Source of the DNA: Gillisia sp. Hel1_33_143
GTDB lineage: Bacteria; Bacteroidota; Bacteroidia; Flavobacteriales; Flavobacteriaceae
Length of the DNA: 64,000 bases
Direction of reading: 5' to 3'
NCBI RefSeq assembly: GCF_900104765.1
Contig: NZ_LT629737.1
Coordinates: 868,001 to 932,000, forward strand
In this document: positions 35,423 through 45,014 of the stretch, piece after piece
How the letters are laid out: every line of letters starts with the position of its first letter
Numbering within the stretch: position 1 is the first letter of the stretch
Program-made: the position numbers and the translations under genes
Notes under the pieces: model-generated
What the model saw: only the letters and a program-made list of their open reading frames with translations
Told to the model about the DNA's origin: nothing
Database searches by the model: none

Positions 35423-35430
35423 TACTTTTG
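35423..35430 (+). promoter_or_regulatory. -7 box with near-zero leader, HU/SPOR gene
   Basis: TACTTTTG is a perfect -7 match with only 5 nt before the ATG at 35436. The start codon is well supported by the conserved N-terminus, so the transcript may be leaderless. Confidence 0.5.
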
Positions 35431-35435
35431 TAGAG

Positions 35436-36368
35436 ATGAATATAGCTACCTACATTTCCGACCTTTTATACCGATATGAATGTGTTATACTTCCAGGTTT
35501 TGGAGCGTTTTTAACTCAAAAGAAATCGGCACACTTTAATGAAGATGCTCAAGCATTTTTTCCTCCTAAAAAGCTGATCTCTTTTAATGCACAGTTAAAA
35601 AAGAATGATGGCCTATTAGCAAACTATCTTGCGGAAACCAAAGATATTAGCTATCCGGCTGCAGTATATAAGTTAGAAGAATTTGTTCTTCAATTAAATC
35701 ATGATCTAGAAAAGAAAAGAAAGATATCATTAGATAATCTAGGCGGCTTCACACTTTCTCAAGATGATATTCTTCAGTTCGAACCATTAAAAGAAACAAA
35801 CTATTTAACCGAAGCTTTTGGTTTAAGTGATGTTTCTGCAAGATCTGTACAAAGAGAGGTTTACAAAAAACAGGTTCAGGAATTAGAAGAAAAAGCTCCT
35901 ATCTTATTTACGCCAGAGAGAAGATCCAACAGATCTTATTTAAAATATGCAGCTATTGCAGTTTTTGCGCTAGGCCTAAGTGGGTTTGCAGGATTGAACT
36001 ATTACAGCAATCAGGTAACAGAACATAATGTTGCAGAGCAACAAGTAGCAGAATCTCAACTGCAACACCAAATACAAGAAGCAACGTTCATAATAGACAA
36101 TCCTCTTCCGGAGATCACCTTTAAAGTTACCAAACAAAGTGGAAATTATCACATTGTTGCTGGGGCTTATCGAGTAGAAGAAAATGCACTTCAAAAAGTT
36201 GAAGAACTTAAAAAGGATGGGTTTACTGCCAGATATATTGGGGAGAACAGATATGGTCTTCACCAAGTAGTCTATGGCAGTTACCAGACCAGAGGTGAGG
36301 CTATGCAAATGTTAAGACAGGCAAAAAGCAGTAATGATGGTGCTTGGATGCTTATTCAAGAACTTTAA
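35436..36368 (+). CDS. HU-CCDC81/SPOR domain membrane protein
   Basis: A 310-residue inner-membrane protein. The cytoplasmic N-terminus (1-145; MNIATYISDLLYRYECVILP) is the HU-CCDC81 pair of domains typical of Bacteroidota. One helix follows (about 168-188), then a periplasmic region and a C-terminal SPOR domain (about 228-310; NYHIVAGAYRVEENALQKVE) that binds denuded peptidoglycan. It may link nucleoid or DNA to the septal wall. Confidence 0.9.
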   Translation: MNIATYISDLLYRYECVILPGFGAFLTQKKSAHFNEDAQAFFPPKKLISFNAQLKKNDGLLANYLAETKDISYPAAVYKLEEFVLQLNHDLEKKRKISLDNLGGFTLSQDDILQFEPLKETNYLTEAFGLSDVSARSVQREVYKKQVQELEEKAPILFTPERRSNRSYLKYAAIAVFALGLSGFAGLNYYSNQVTEHNVAEQQVAESQLQHQIQEATFIIDNPLPEITFKVTKQSGNYHIVAGAYRVEENALQKVEELKKDGFTARYIGENRYGLHQVVYGSYQTRGEAMQMLRQAKSSNDGAWMLIQEL

Positions 36369-36380
36369 TACTCTGTTAAC

Positions 36381-36411
36381 TTGTAATCAGGCATAATGCC
36401 TTGTACCTTTG
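36381..36411 (+). promoter_or_regulatory. Promoter of the acyl-CoA thioesterase
   Basis: A TTG (36381-36383) and TACCTTTG (36404-36411) are 20 nt apart, a good Bacteroidota promoter. The box ends 15 nt before the ATG, so the leader would be about 8 nt. Confidence 0.6.
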
Positions 36412-36426
36412 CCAAAAATTGGCGAA

Positions 36427-36945
36427 ATGCAAGCAAAATTTCCTAAAGACTCAAGAACCATTCTTACAGACTTGGTATTACCAAGCGAAACCAATCCATT
36501 AAACAATCTTTTTGGAGGCGAGTTACTTGCCCGAATGGATAGAGCTGCAAGTATAGCTGCTAGAAGACATAGCCGCCGTATAGTGGTAACCGCATCTGTT
36601 AATCATGTTGCATTTAATAAAGCTATTCCTTTAGGTAGTGTTGTTACTGTAGAGGCCGCAGTATCTAGAGCCTTTAAAAGCTCTATGGAGATCTTTATAG
36701 ATGTGTGGGTAGAAGATAGAGAAAGTGGAAGAAAAACTATTGCAAACGAAGCTATATACACTTTTGTAGCGGTAGATGAAACGGGAGCGCCTGTGCATGT
36801 TCCTCCACTAGAGCCAGAAACTGAAATTGAAAAACAACGTTTTGACGCTGCGCTAAGAAGAAAACAATTGAGTTTAGTTTTAGCCGGAAAAATGAAACCC
36901 GCAGATGCTACAGAATTAAAAGCACTCTTTTTAGAGGAGAAATAA
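36427..36945 (+). CDS. Acyl-CoA thioesterase, hotdog fold
   Basis: A 172-residue hotdog-fold thioesterase of the YciA/BACH type. It contains NPLNNLFGGELLARMDRAAS with the family's conserved Asn and Asp, and SVNHVAFNKAIPLGSVV. It hydrolyses acyl-CoA to free acid and CoA. The ATG at 36427 fits the family start; the TTG at 36409 lies inside the -7 box and is rejected. The last about 35 residues form a helical tail. Confidence 0.92.
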   Translation: MQAKFPKDSRTILTDLVLPSETNPLNNLFGGELLARMDRAASIAARRHSRRIVVTASVNHVAFNKAIPLGSVVTVEAAVSRAFKSSMEIFIDVWVEDRESGRKTIANEAIYTFVAVDETGAPVHVPPLEPETEIEKQRFDAALRRKQLSLVLAGKMKPADATELKALFLEEK

Positions 36946-37015
36946 TTTCTTATTCTTTAAAAATCTCTAAGCTTGAACGTTTAAAGTGGTACTAAGCACA
37001 ATTGATAAAATATTC

Positions 37016-37051
37016 AATAAAGAAAAGCCTCTCACGAGGCTTTTCTTTATT
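37016..37051. terminator. Bidirectional terminator
   Basis: A perfect 16-bp stem (37016-37031 with 37036-37051) and a TCAC loop between the convergent thioesterase and EnvC-like genes. A/T-rich arms suit termination on both strands. Confidence 0.85.
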
Positions 37052-37053
37052 AC

Positions 37054-38271
37054 TTACATTCTTAAGATCCAATCTGAGGGATCTAATTTTTCCATGTTCT
37101 TATACAAAAGAAAGTATAATGTAGTTTTTCCCGTACTGCTATTAGTTGCTATCTCACCAATATCCTGTCCTAAACTAATAACATCTCCACGTTTTACGTA
37201 AATATTAGAAAGATTATTATAAATGGTTAGGTAATCTCCGTGTCTCACCATAACTGCTTTATTAGCACCTTTAACCACTTGCACTTCACTTACAGTTCCT
37301 CCAAATACAGCTTTTGCATTGCTACCCTTACCTGTTTCAATATGAACTCCATTACTGTTTATTGTAACACTTTTTACAATAGGGTGAGGCTGAGTTCCAA
37401 ATCTGGTTGTAACTACGCCAGATTTAACTGGCCATGGCAATCTTCCTTTATTACTGGCAAAATTCGCAGCCAGCGCTTTTGCTTCTGGCGTTAATTTATA
37501 GGTATCTCTTTCTGTAGAACCGCTTTCTTTATTGCTTTTTGCAATAGAGGCACGAATTATATCATCTATTTGTTTATCTATAGCATTAATCTCCTGTTGC
37601 TTCTTTTTGATCTGAGAGGCGAACTGTCCTTCTTTCTGGCGAATGCTTTTAATTAGCACTTGTTGAGATTGCCTATTCTTCTCTAACTGCGCTTTGGTTT
37701 GCCTATTTTCTACAATCAACTTATCCTTATTCTTTTTTTGTGCGATAAGATTGGTATTTAAACCTTGTAACTCTTCTGTTTTACTCTTTATCTCGTCTCC
37801 CTGCTTCTTTCTATAGTTTGCATATTGCTTCATATACTGAAGACGTTTATATGCCTGTAAGAAGCTCTGAGAAGATAATAAGAACATGATCCTGCTTTGC
37901 TGCGACTTACTTTTATAAGATTTAGCGATCATATTGCCGTAATCTTCTTTTAAGCTCTCTAATTCTTTTCTTAACTGCTGAATTCTATTGGTATTGGTAT
38001 TGATATCTCGCGTTAACAAATTCGCTTGCTGGTTGGTAACTTTGATCAAATTTTCTGTAGTTCTAATTTGACGCACCAAATCTTCTACCTCTGTAAGTAC
38101 AGATTTTTCTTTTTTCTTATTGGAATTTCTAAGATCACTAATACGCTGAATTTCCTGTCTTAGTTCAATTCTTCGCTGCTCCAGACTTTCTTTTGTCTGT
38201 GCCTCTGCAGATAGACTTGCTATAAATAAAAGAAGTACTATTGCTATTTTATGTAGTTTCGAGAACTTCAT
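37054..38271 (-). CDS. EnvC-like protein with degenerate LytM domain
   Basis: A 405-residue secreted protein. A signal peptide (ending SAEA) precedes a long coiled coil (about 25-250) and a C-terminal M23/LytM domain (about 290-400). The zinc ligands look missing: the expected HxxxD position reads SNGVHIET, the YxHL position reads YNNL, and the HxH position reads LYFLL. It should therefore not cut peptidoglycan but activate an amidase, as EnvC does during cell separation. It overlaps the DUF4292 gene by one base. Confidence 0.88.
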   Translation of the reverse strand: MKFSKLHKIAIVLLLFIASLSAEAQTKESLEQRRIELRQEIQRISDLRNSNKKKEKSVLTEVEDLVRQIRTTENLIKVTNQQANLLTRDINTNTNRIQQLRKELESLKEDYGNMIAKSYKSKSQQSRIMFLLSSQSFLQAYKRLQYMKQYANYRKKQGDEIKSKTEELQGLNTNLIAQKKNKDKLIVENRQTKAQLEKNRQSQQVLIKSIRQKEGQFASQIKKKQQEINAIDKQIDDIIRASIAKSNKESGSTERDTYKLTPEAKALAANFASNKGRLPWPVKSGVVTTRFGTQPHPIVKSVTINSNGVHIETGKGSNAKAVFGGTVSEVQVVKGANKAVMVRHGDYLTIYNNLSNIYVKRGDVISLGQDIGEIATNSSTGKTTLYFLLYKNMEKLDPSDWILRM

Positions 38272-39038
38272 TATTCTATCTCAATTTCATCATATCCGGA
38301 TGGAATGTCAAACGGAAAACTTAGATCTTCATTCAGGGTAACACTTTTTAAAGAAATTTCTATCTGTGTTCCCTTACCAGAATCATTAGCTATGATTTTT
38401 ATCTCTTCCGGAAAATATTGATTGTTCACCTTTTGGTATGCAGGATAAGTTACGGTTACATTTCTATTCTCCCTTTCCTGTGCTAATTGTTGTGCAATGG
38501 CTTTAAATGTTTTAGCATCTAGCAAGAACATCTTTTTAACAGCTTCAAGTTCATTCGCAGGCACCAATTCATAACCACGAGTAGACTCTGTTAATTTATA
38601 CTTATCTTCTCTCAGGTCATAAATAGTTTGTCCCAATAATAAATTCTGAAGCTTTTCAAAATCTAATGGCGTTCCTAACCATTTGCTTACAAGTGTATAA
38701 TCGCCATCAAAATACGTTTTGCTGATCTTTTCGTAGTAACTAACTCTGTCTTTAGTAATAAGGGCTTTTGCTAAAGGAATTCCCAAAATTTGAGCACTAA
38801 TCCAAATAGCACTGTCCTTCTGCATTCTAAAACTTACACCCACAGATTGAGACTTCTCCTCATCTGTATACCTCAATTTTAACCTACTGCTCATAGTCTT
38901 AAACTCGGGTGCAGTATTATAATGAGCGGCAATAACTTTGGATGCAGCTTTATCTTCAATTTTAGAAACTTTATTCTTGGTACCACAAGAAATAAGTATC
39001 AAACAAATACTAAGTAGGGTAAATGATTTCTTATACAT
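38271..39038 (-). CDS. DUF4292 lipoprotein
   Basis: A 255-residue lipoprotein with lipobox LISC (about residue 18) and a beta-rich body. The DUF4292 signature is the segment LKLRYTDEEKSQSVGVSFRM. The family resembles LolA/LolB-like lipoprotein carriers in overall fold, but its role is unknown. It is coupled to the EnvC-like gene downstream and 0 nt from the TPR gene upstream. Confidence 0.88.
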   Translation of the reverse strand: MYKKSFTLLSICLILISCGTKNKVSKIEDKAASKVIAAHYNTAPEFKTMSSRLKLRYTDEEKSQSVGVSFRMQKDSAIWISAQILGIPLAKALITKDRVSYYEKISKTYFDGDYTLVSKWLGTPLDFEKLQNLLLGQTIYDLREDKYKLTESTRGYELVPANELEAVKKMFLLDAKTFKAIAQQLAQERENRNVTVTYPAYQKVNNQYFPEEIKIIANDSGKGTQIEISLKSVTLNEDLSFPFDIPSGYDEIEIE

Positions 39039-40415
39039 TTAATTAATCGTTTTTTTAAATTTCAAGGCTTGTTGGTGATATTCATTAGCTTTAACTTCAT
39101 CTCCTAATCCTTTATGAGCAATAGCAAGTTGTTCATAAAAATCACTACTCATTATTTGATCTTCTAATAAATAATCTAGACCAAATGTAAGTATTTCTTT
39201 GGCTTGCTTATAAGCTTGTAGCTTATTTAAGCTAGTGCCATTTATTAAATATAAAAAAGGCTGCGCAGGAAATATTTCTAATCCATTATTGCTTAATGCA
39301 GCTGCTTCTTTAAAGTTATTTAGATCTAATTGAAGCAGCAAGGTATTTTTCAATAAATCAAAATTATCTATACCACTAGCCAATCCCCTTTCATAGAAGC
39401 TCAGTGCGAGTTCCTTATCATTTTTCATTAGATAATATGCTCCCAGTTTTTGATAAATAAGTGGATCTCCCTCGGTTTCAGCAAATAGATCTGCTACTTC
39501 TTTTACTTTATTCTCATATTGAGGATTATCTTTAACGAACAACACAAAATCATTAAGCACTCTAAATTTAGCATCAGCAGCAATTTCTTCAGAACCTAAA
39601 ACGATCTTCATAGAGTTAAAGGCTGCACCAAAATCTTGAGATTCTAAGTAAAATTTATAAAGCGCAAGATGTACCACTTTAGAATTTGGGAATATTTGTT
39701 GCATTTGCGCTGCGGTTTCAAAAGCCTCCTTCGTCATTCCCTGAGTACTATAAACAAAAATAAGGTTCAAATAACTGGTCTCATTTTCAGGATTTAGCTC
39801 AATAGATTCTTTAAGCGTCTGGATCTCTCCAGAGGTATTTTTAGTGGCCTTATAGATCTCTTGCCTCATGGCATATCTAAATTCGCTTACCCCTAACTCT
39901 GCATCTAGTTTATCCAATAAGCTCAATAATTTATCATATTGCTCACTTTCAAAATACAATGAAGATAGATCCTGATAATATTTATCATCAAAAGCTATTA
40001 AACTTTTAGCAATTAGAATGGCCGGCTTAAAGTCTTTGTGAAGCCTATAGCTATCTAATAATTCTACAAGAATATCTTGTTTATTCGGTTTTAATCTGTT
40101 TGCTTGCTGCAGACTAGCTATAGCATTTTCATATTTCTTTTGAAATTTATAATTCTTACCCATTTCAAAAAAAACAACAGCATTATCTGGTTGTAATTTT
40201 CTACAAATTTCGAGCTCTAAAAGCGCTTTATCATAATTCTCAATAGCTTTTTGTTTTAAGGCCTCAAAGAAATGTTCCTGAAATTCATCAGAAACATTTC
40301 CCAGATCATCTTGCAAAACTTCCTGCTGAGATTGGTTCTTTTCCTGAGCAATTATTACAGGAGAAAAAAAACCAATGCTAAGTAGCGATATGTATATGTA
40401 AGATTTAATGATCAT
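39039..40415 (-). CDS. Secreted TPR protein
   Basis: A 458-residue protein with a signal peptide (MIIKSYIYISLLSIGFFSPV, cleavage after IIAQ) and about ten TPR or TPR-like units covering the rest (for example VFFEMGKNYKFQKKYENAIA). It likely acts as a periplasmic scaffold. The ATG at 40415 is preferred over an upstream GTG. Its neighbours suggest a role in envelope assembly; in other flavobacteria it stays in this cluster. Confidence 0.85.
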   Translation of the reverse strand: MIIKSYIYISLLSIGFFSPVIIAQEKNQSQQEVLQDDLGNVSDEFQEHFFEALKQKAIENYDKALLELEICRKLQPDNAVVFFEMGKNYKFQKKYENAIASLQQANRLKPNKQDILVELLDSYRLHKDFKPAILIAKSLIAFDDKYYQDLSSLYFESEQYDKLLSLLDKLDAELGVSEFRYAMRQEIYKATKNTSGEIQTLKESIELNPENETSYLNLIFVYSTQGMTKEAFETAAQMQQIFPNSKVVHLALYKFYLESQDFGAAFNSMKIVLGSEEIAADAKFRVLNDFVLFVKDNPQYENKVKEVADLFAETEGDPLIYQKLGAYYLMKNDKELALSFYERGLASGIDNFDLLKNTLLLQLDLNNFKEAAALSNNGLEIFPAQPFLYLINGTSLNKLQAYKQAKEILTFGLDYLLEDQIMSSDFYEQLAIAHKGLGDEVKANEYHQQALKFKKTIN

Positions 40416-40461
40416 TAAAAGCACTTAGATTAAAAACTTCGGTAATCATTTAATATGAAAC

Positions 40462-41472
40462 TTATTCTAATACTGAATAATCTCCAATGCTAATTTGAGT
40501 AAAATTACCATCAAACTTGGCAAAGCTACCTATCATAGCATTGTCTAGCTTGGCATTTTTAACTTCAGAAAAATTCTGGATCAAACTATTTTTTATAGTA
40601 GCATCGGTAATTTTACAACCGTCACCAATGGATACATTTGGTCCAATTTTGGCGTTTATCAATTCTACATTTTCACCAATAAAACAAGGTTCTGTAATTT
40701 CAGAATTAGTGATCTTTACAGAATCTGAGATCAATTTCTCACCATCTTGATGAAGAAAATTTAGCATTCTACCATTAGTTTCTACGGTTACATTCTTATT
40801 TCCGCAGTCCATCCATTCATCAACTTTCCCGGGAACAAAGATGTTTCCTTTTTGTTTCATAGCTTCAATACCATCATTGATCTGATATTCTCCACCACGA
40901 ATTATGTTCTGATCTAAAACATTTTGCAACTCGCCTTTTAGCACCGCTACATCTTTAAAATAGTATATCCCGATAACTGCAAGATCTGAAACAAAATCTG
41001 AAGGTTTTTCTACAAGATCTGTGATATGGTTCTTATCATTCAATTTCACCACCCCATATGCACTTGGATTCTCCACTTGTTTCACCCAAATAACGCTATC
41101 TGCATCTTTATCTAAAGTGAAATCGGCTTTAAAAAGCGTATCGGCATAAGCAATAACAGCAGGTCCTTCTAAAGATTCTTTAGCACACATAATAGCATGG
41201 CCGGTTCCAAGAGGTTTATCCTGATAATAGATGCTAACCTTAGCACCTAAGGACTCTCCTATTTTCTTAAGATCTGTTTCTACCTGTTCTCCAAAATCTT
41301 TTCCAATAATAAAAGCCACTTCATCTATCTTTTCATCTAGAACCTTTGCAATATCTTCTACCAATCTATGTACAATTGGTTTCCCTGCTATAGGAATTAA
41401 AGGTTTTGGTACAGTTAACGTATGTGGTCTAAGCCGTGATCCACGACCTGCCATAGGTACAATTATTTTCAT
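40462..41472 (-). CDS. Sugar-phosphate nucleotidyltransferase
   Basis: A 336-residue enzyme that joins a nucleoside triphosphate to a sugar-1-phosphate. The N-terminal motif MAGRGSRLRPHTLTVPKPLI is the pyrophosphorylase signature, and the C-terminal about 90 residues form a left-handed beta helix (repeats such as CFIGENVELINAKIGPNVSI). The exact sugar and nucleotide are unclear (glucose- or N-acetylglucosamine-type). It lies 46 nt after dut in an envelope cluster. Confidence 0.9.
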   Translation of the reverse strand: MKIIVPMAGRGSRLRPHTLTVPKPLIPIAGKPIVHRLVEDIAKVLDEKIDEVAFIIGKDFGEQVETDLKKIGESLGAKVSIYYQDKPLGTGHAIMCAKESLEGPAVIAYADTLFKADFTLDKDADSVIWVKQVENPSAYGVVKLNDKNHITDLVEKPSDFVSDLAVIGIYYFKDVAVLKGELQNVLDQNIIRGGEYQINDGIEAMKQKGNIFVPGKVDEWMDCGNKNVTVETNGRMLNFLHQDGEKLISDSVKITNSEITEPCFIGENVELINAKIGPNVSIGDGCKITDATIKNSLIQNFSEVKNAKLDNAMIGSFAKFDGNFTQISIGDYSVLE

Positions 41473-41518
41473 ATCGATATTTTAATTTTTCCCGATTAGC
41501 CGGGCACTTTTATTTATA

Positions 41519-41953
41519 TTATTTTCTTCCAGTACTTCCAAATCCGTCGTCACCACGTTTTGTTTCATCTAAAGAGTCCACCTTTTCCCAGGTAATACGC
41601 TCATGTTTTGCAATTACAAATTGCGCTACTCGTTCTCCATCTTCAATTATAAAGTCTTCGTTAGAAAGATTGACTAGAATTACGCCAATTTCTCCTCTAT
41701 AGTCTGCATCAATCGTACCAGGAGAGTTTAAAACTGTGATTCCGTGTTTAGCAGCAAGACCGCTACGAGGTCTTACTTGCGCTTCACATCCATGGGGTAA
41801 TTCCATATACAATCCCGTTTTTACGATAACACGTTCTAAAGGTTTTAACGTAATAGCTTCAGAAATATTGGCTCTTATATCCATACCAGCCGAAGCTTCC
41901 GTTTCATAATTAGGAAGTTTGTGCTTAGATTTATTTATGATCTTTACCTTCAT
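41519..41953 (-). CDS. dut: dUTP diphosphatase
   Basis: A 144-residue trimeric dUTPase that hydrolyses dUTP to dUMP, keeping uracil out of DNA. All five motifs are visible: [42 protein letters not shown] and the C-terminal DGFGSTG. It overlaps the flippase stop by 4 nt (ATGA), so translation is coupled. Confidence 0.98.
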   Translation of the reverse strand: MKVKIINKSKHKLPNYETEASAGMDIRANISEAITLKPLERVIVKTGLYMELPHGCEAQVRPRSGLAAKHGITVLNSPGTIDADYRGEIGVILVNLSNEDFIIEDGERVAQFVIAKHERITWEKVDSLDETKRGDDGFGSTGRK

Positions 41954-43392
41954 CTTTTTAAAATTTGTTTTAAATCTTTTCTTTCTACAGCTACTATAAT
42001 TAGCAGGAACAAAGTTACAAAAGCTGTGCCTGCCAGATAGTTTTCTCTAAAATATAAAAATGATATTGCTGAAATTCCTATAGATATTAATAAATAGAAT
42101 CCTATTTTCTTAAGATCGTATGGTACTGGGTAAAATCTTCTCCCCAAGAAATATGATATAAGCATCATAGATCCATAAGCAGCCAATGTTGCCCAGGCAG
42201 CTGCAATAAAACCAATTACTGGAATTAATACGAAGTTGAGAACTATAGTGATAATGGCTCCAAAAATGGAAATATACATTCCCATTCGTGTTTTATCTGT
42301 AAGCTTATACCACACCGAAAGATTATGATAAATTCCTAAGAATAGGTTCGCTAACAAAATAATAGGTACAATAGAAATGGTGATCCAGTAATCTTCATTT
42401 CTAATAAGAAGTTCTTTAAAAATATCTATAAATGAAATAAGGGATACCATAATTAGACACCCAAAGATCACGAAATAAGTTAATATCTGTGCGTAAGTTT
42501 TTTTGGCATTAGCTTGTTGTGCATGATTGAAAAAGAAGGGTTCTGCTCCCATTTTAAAGGCCTGAACAAAAATGGTCATGAAAACTGCCAGTTTATAACA
42601 ACCTGCATAAGCACCCATTACAGATTCCGACAACATATCTTTTAATAACAACTTATCTAGATTCTCATTAATTACAAATGCGATACCAGCTACCATAACA
42701 GGCCAACCGTATCTCCACATTTGTTTGAAAAGCAGTACGCTAAAATCTATTTTAGACCTAAAGAAATTAGGTAACAATATTAAAAATGTAACTGCACTGG
42801 CGGCAAGATTCGCAATGAAGATATATTTTACCTTGTCTGCATTTTTATAATTATCTAAAATTATCTGAGGGGTGAGCGAGGGAAATTCTTTTACGAACCA
42901 AAGAAAATAGAAGTTCAGTAAGACCACAATAACAATATTTATGATCTTGATAGCTGCAAACTTAATAGGTCTATTAGAAGCTCTTAAATAGGCAAATGGA
43001 ACTACCACAAGCGTATCCATTACGAGTATTCCAAAAAGTATATAAAAATAATCTACCGGCAGATCTACAAGAGCAATAAAGAAATCCTGAAAGATCAAAA
43101 CACCTATCAGAAATAATACGGTAGAACCTGTTAAGGCAATAAATGCCGTAGAAAATACCGTATCCTTCTCTTTACTGTTACTAAAGAACCTAAAAAAAGA
43201 AGTTTCCATACCGTACGTAAGCAACACATTAAAAAAAGCTGCCCATACATAGAAGGTAGTATTATCTGAATAGCTACTGGTGGAAAGTGTTGCAGTGTGA
43301 AGACCAACAAGAATAAAGTTCATTAATCTAGGTAGCACCGTGGCAAAGCCATAAATAATAGTATCCTGAAAGAATCGCTTTAAAGTACCCAA
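41950..43392 (-). CDS. Polysaccharide flippase-type membrane protein
   Basis: A 480-residue inner-membrane protein with about 12-14 helices of the MOP/polysaccharide synthesis family (Wzx-like). The N-terminal [20 protein letters not shown] and the C-terminal domain region are typical. It likely moves lipid-linked glycans across the inner membrane, although some relatives are lipid II flippases. It starts a leftward cluster running to the EnvC-like gene. Confidence 0.9.
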   Translation of the reverse strand: MGTLKRFFQDTIIYGFATVLPRLMNFILVGLHTATLSTSSYSDNTTFYVWAAFFNVLLTYGMETSFFRFFSNSKEKDTVFSTAFIALTGSTVLFLIGVLIFQDFFIALVDLPVDYFYILFGILVMDTLVVVPFAYLRASNRPIKFAAIKIINIVIVVLLNFYFLWFVKEFPSLTPQIILDNYKNADKVKYIFIANLAASAVTFLILLPNFFRSKIDFSVLLFKQMWRYGWPVMVAGIAFVINENLDKLLLKDMLSESVMGAYAGCYKLAVFMTIFVQAFKMGAEPFFFNHAQQANAKKTYAQILTYFVIFGCLIMVSLISFIDIFKELLIRNEDYWITISIVPIILLANLFLGIYHNLSVWYKLTDKTRMGMYISIFGAIITIVLNFVLIPVIGFIAAAWATLAAYGSMMLISYFLGRRFYPVPYDLKKIGFYLLISIGISAISFLYFRENYLAGTAFVTLFLLIIVAVERKDLKQILKR

Positions 43393-43428
43393 GATTGGTT
43401 TTGTTAGAAGGTCTAAATTTATTCAAAT

Positions 43429-43477
43429 AAGGCAAGATTACAAACACAATACTTTCTAAGGTTTGTAATCTTGCCTT
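43429..43477 (-). terminator. Terminator after the 147-aa lipoprotein
   Basis: A 17-bp stem (43429-43445 with 43461-43477) with a 15-nt loop between the leftward lipoprotein and flippase genes. The following T tract is weak. Confidence 0.65.
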
Positions 43478-43510
43478 TAAAAATTCTTAGATGCTAGTTA
43501 TACGTACTTC

Positions 43511-43954
43511 TTAAGAACGTTCTGAAATACCATCAATTTTATAGTGTTTCAATTTACCATCTTGAGTAAATTCTATAACAGCTTCATCCTTTTTAAGCTT
43601 AAAAGGAATTTTTTCCACTTTAATTGGTGCTTTATTTCCGTACTCGTCTTTTGGGTCTGAACTCATCTGAATATCCTCTTTCATTGAAATGAATTGAGCA
43701 TAATGCATTCCAGAATGTTGAGGATGAATTGCTAGAGAAGCTTTTCTTCCTCTAAAATATACGCTGTCTAAGCTAATATTGCTTTTCTGAATTGTCTTTA
43801 TAGGAATATAAAGATCAAATCCTGCCGGAGTTTGTTCTATATAGGCATTTCCCATGTTTACAGGTGCTGTATCCTGAAGATTTTTATTGCCTGCGCAATT
43901 TGTAAAAAGTGTAGTTATAATAACAGCAGTAAAAACTAAGTAGAGGTATTTCAT
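43511..43954 (-). CDS. Small lipoprotein, 147 aa
   Basis: A lipoprotein with signal MKYLYLVFTAVIITTLFTNC and a beta-rich body (VNMGNAYIEQTPAGFDLYIP, SLDSVYFRGRKASLAI). Conserved-looking in flavobacteria but without a domain name that I recognise. It stands alone between the ATP synthase operon terminator and a terminator of its own. Confidence 0.8.
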   Translation of the reverse strand: MKYLYLVFTAVIITTLFTNCAGNKNLQDTAPVNMGNAYIEQTPAGFDLYIPIKTIQKSNISLDSVYFRGRKASLAIHPQHSGMHYAQFISMKEDIQMSSDPKDEYGNKAPIKVEKIPFKLKKDEAVIEFTQDGKLKHYKIDGISERS

Positions 43955-44006
43955 AATAATAAGTATTAAGGTTCTGTATGTTTAAAACAAAATGCTTGCC
44001 AAAGAA

Positions 44007-44032
44007 AAACCCTCGGTAAGTACCGAGGGTTT
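44007..44032 (-). terminator. Terminator of the ATP synthase operon
   Basis: A perfect 12-bp GC-rich stem (44007-44018 with 44021-44032) and a 2-nt spacer, so the real loop is probably 4-6 nt. A T-rich stretch follows on the minus strand. Confidence 0.8.
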
Positions 44033-44110
44033 GAATATATATTATATCTATCATTAAGAATAATTGAAAGTCGCCTTCCTCTCATCAAAAAAACAAAATA
44101 AATTGAAAAC

Positions 44111-44136
44111 ACTTCTCGACTCCGCTCGAAGTGACA
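44111..44136. repeat. Imperfect palindrome, possible dispersed repeat
   Basis: The GC-rich segment ACTTCTCGACTCCGCTCGAA sits in AT-rich surroundings just past atpG. It forms an imperfect hairpin through TCGA and TCGA arms. It resembles short palindromic units that I recall between genes in many flavobacteria. Only one copy is seen in this window. Confidence 0.4.
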
Positions 44137-44146
44137 ATTGTTATTC

Positions 44147-45007
44147 TTAGTTATTCAAAGCTTCAGCTCCACCAACAATTTCCAAGATCTCATTGGTAAT
44201 TGCAGCCTGACGTGCTTTGTTATAAGATAATTTTAATGAATCTCTCAATTCAGTAGCATTATCTGTAGCCTTATGCATAGCTGTCATACGCGCACCATGT
44301 TCAGAAGCTAATGAGTCACTCATTGCTTTGAAGATTTGCATTTTCAAAGATTTAGGTATCAAATCCTTAACGATCTCTAATTTTGAAGGTTCAAAAATGT
44401 AATCTAAAGTAACATTAGAATCTCTCTCAAATTTCTCGATAGGCAAAAATTGCTCTGTCATGATGTTTTGAGTGGCAGCATTTACAAATTGATTATAAAC
44501 CAATTCTACTTTATCATATTTACCATCCAAGAAACCTTGCATAATAGCTTCTGCAATTACAGAAACATTTTCAAAATCTAGATTATCGTAGATAGCGTTA
44601 TTGTTTTCCGAAACCGAATAATTCTTACGCAATACATCATTGGCCTTTTTACCAATGGTAAGAAGCTGTACATTCTTATCGCTGTATTTTGCAGCGATCA
44701 CATTTCTTACACCTTTAACAATATTAGTATTAAAAGCTCCCGCCAAACCACGATTAGAAGATATGGCAACAATCAAAACATTGTTTACCTCTCTTTCTTC
44801 CGAAAATTTACTACTGGTATCGTCATCTAAGGTTGCACTTAAACTTTGAAGTAATTCAGTTAATTTCTCTGAATACGGACGCATTGCAGTAATAGCATCC
44901 TGGGCTCTGCTCAATTTTGCAGCCGATACCATTTTCATGGCGCTCGTGATCTGCATCGTTGATGATACCGATGTAATTCTGCTACGTAAGTCTTTTAAGT
45001 TTGCCAT
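44147..45007 (-). CDS. atpG: ATP synthase gamma subunit
   Basis: A 286-residue central-stalk subunit of F1. The N-terminal helix (DLRSRITSVSSTMQITSAMK MVSAAK) and C-terminal helix (KARQAAITNEILEIVGGAEA) that form the rotor shaft are clear. It is the last gene of the leftward operon and is separated from atpA by a 119-bp spacer with nested palindromes. Confidence 0.98.
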   Translation of the reverse strand: MANLKDLRSRITSVSSTMQITSAMKMVSAAKLSRAQDAITAMRPYSEKLTELLQSLSATLDDDTSSKFSEEREVNNVLIVAISSNRGLAGAFNTNIVKGVRNVIAAKYSDKNVQLLTIGKKANDVLRKNYSVSENNNAIYDNLDFENVSVIAEAIMQGFLDGKYDKVELVYNQFVNAATQNIMTEQFLPIEKFERDSNVTLDYIFEPSKLEIVKDLIPKSLKMQIFKAMSDSLASEHGARMTAMHKATDNATELRDSLKLSYNKARQAAITNEILEIVGGAEALNN

Positions 45008-45014
45008 TTTATTT

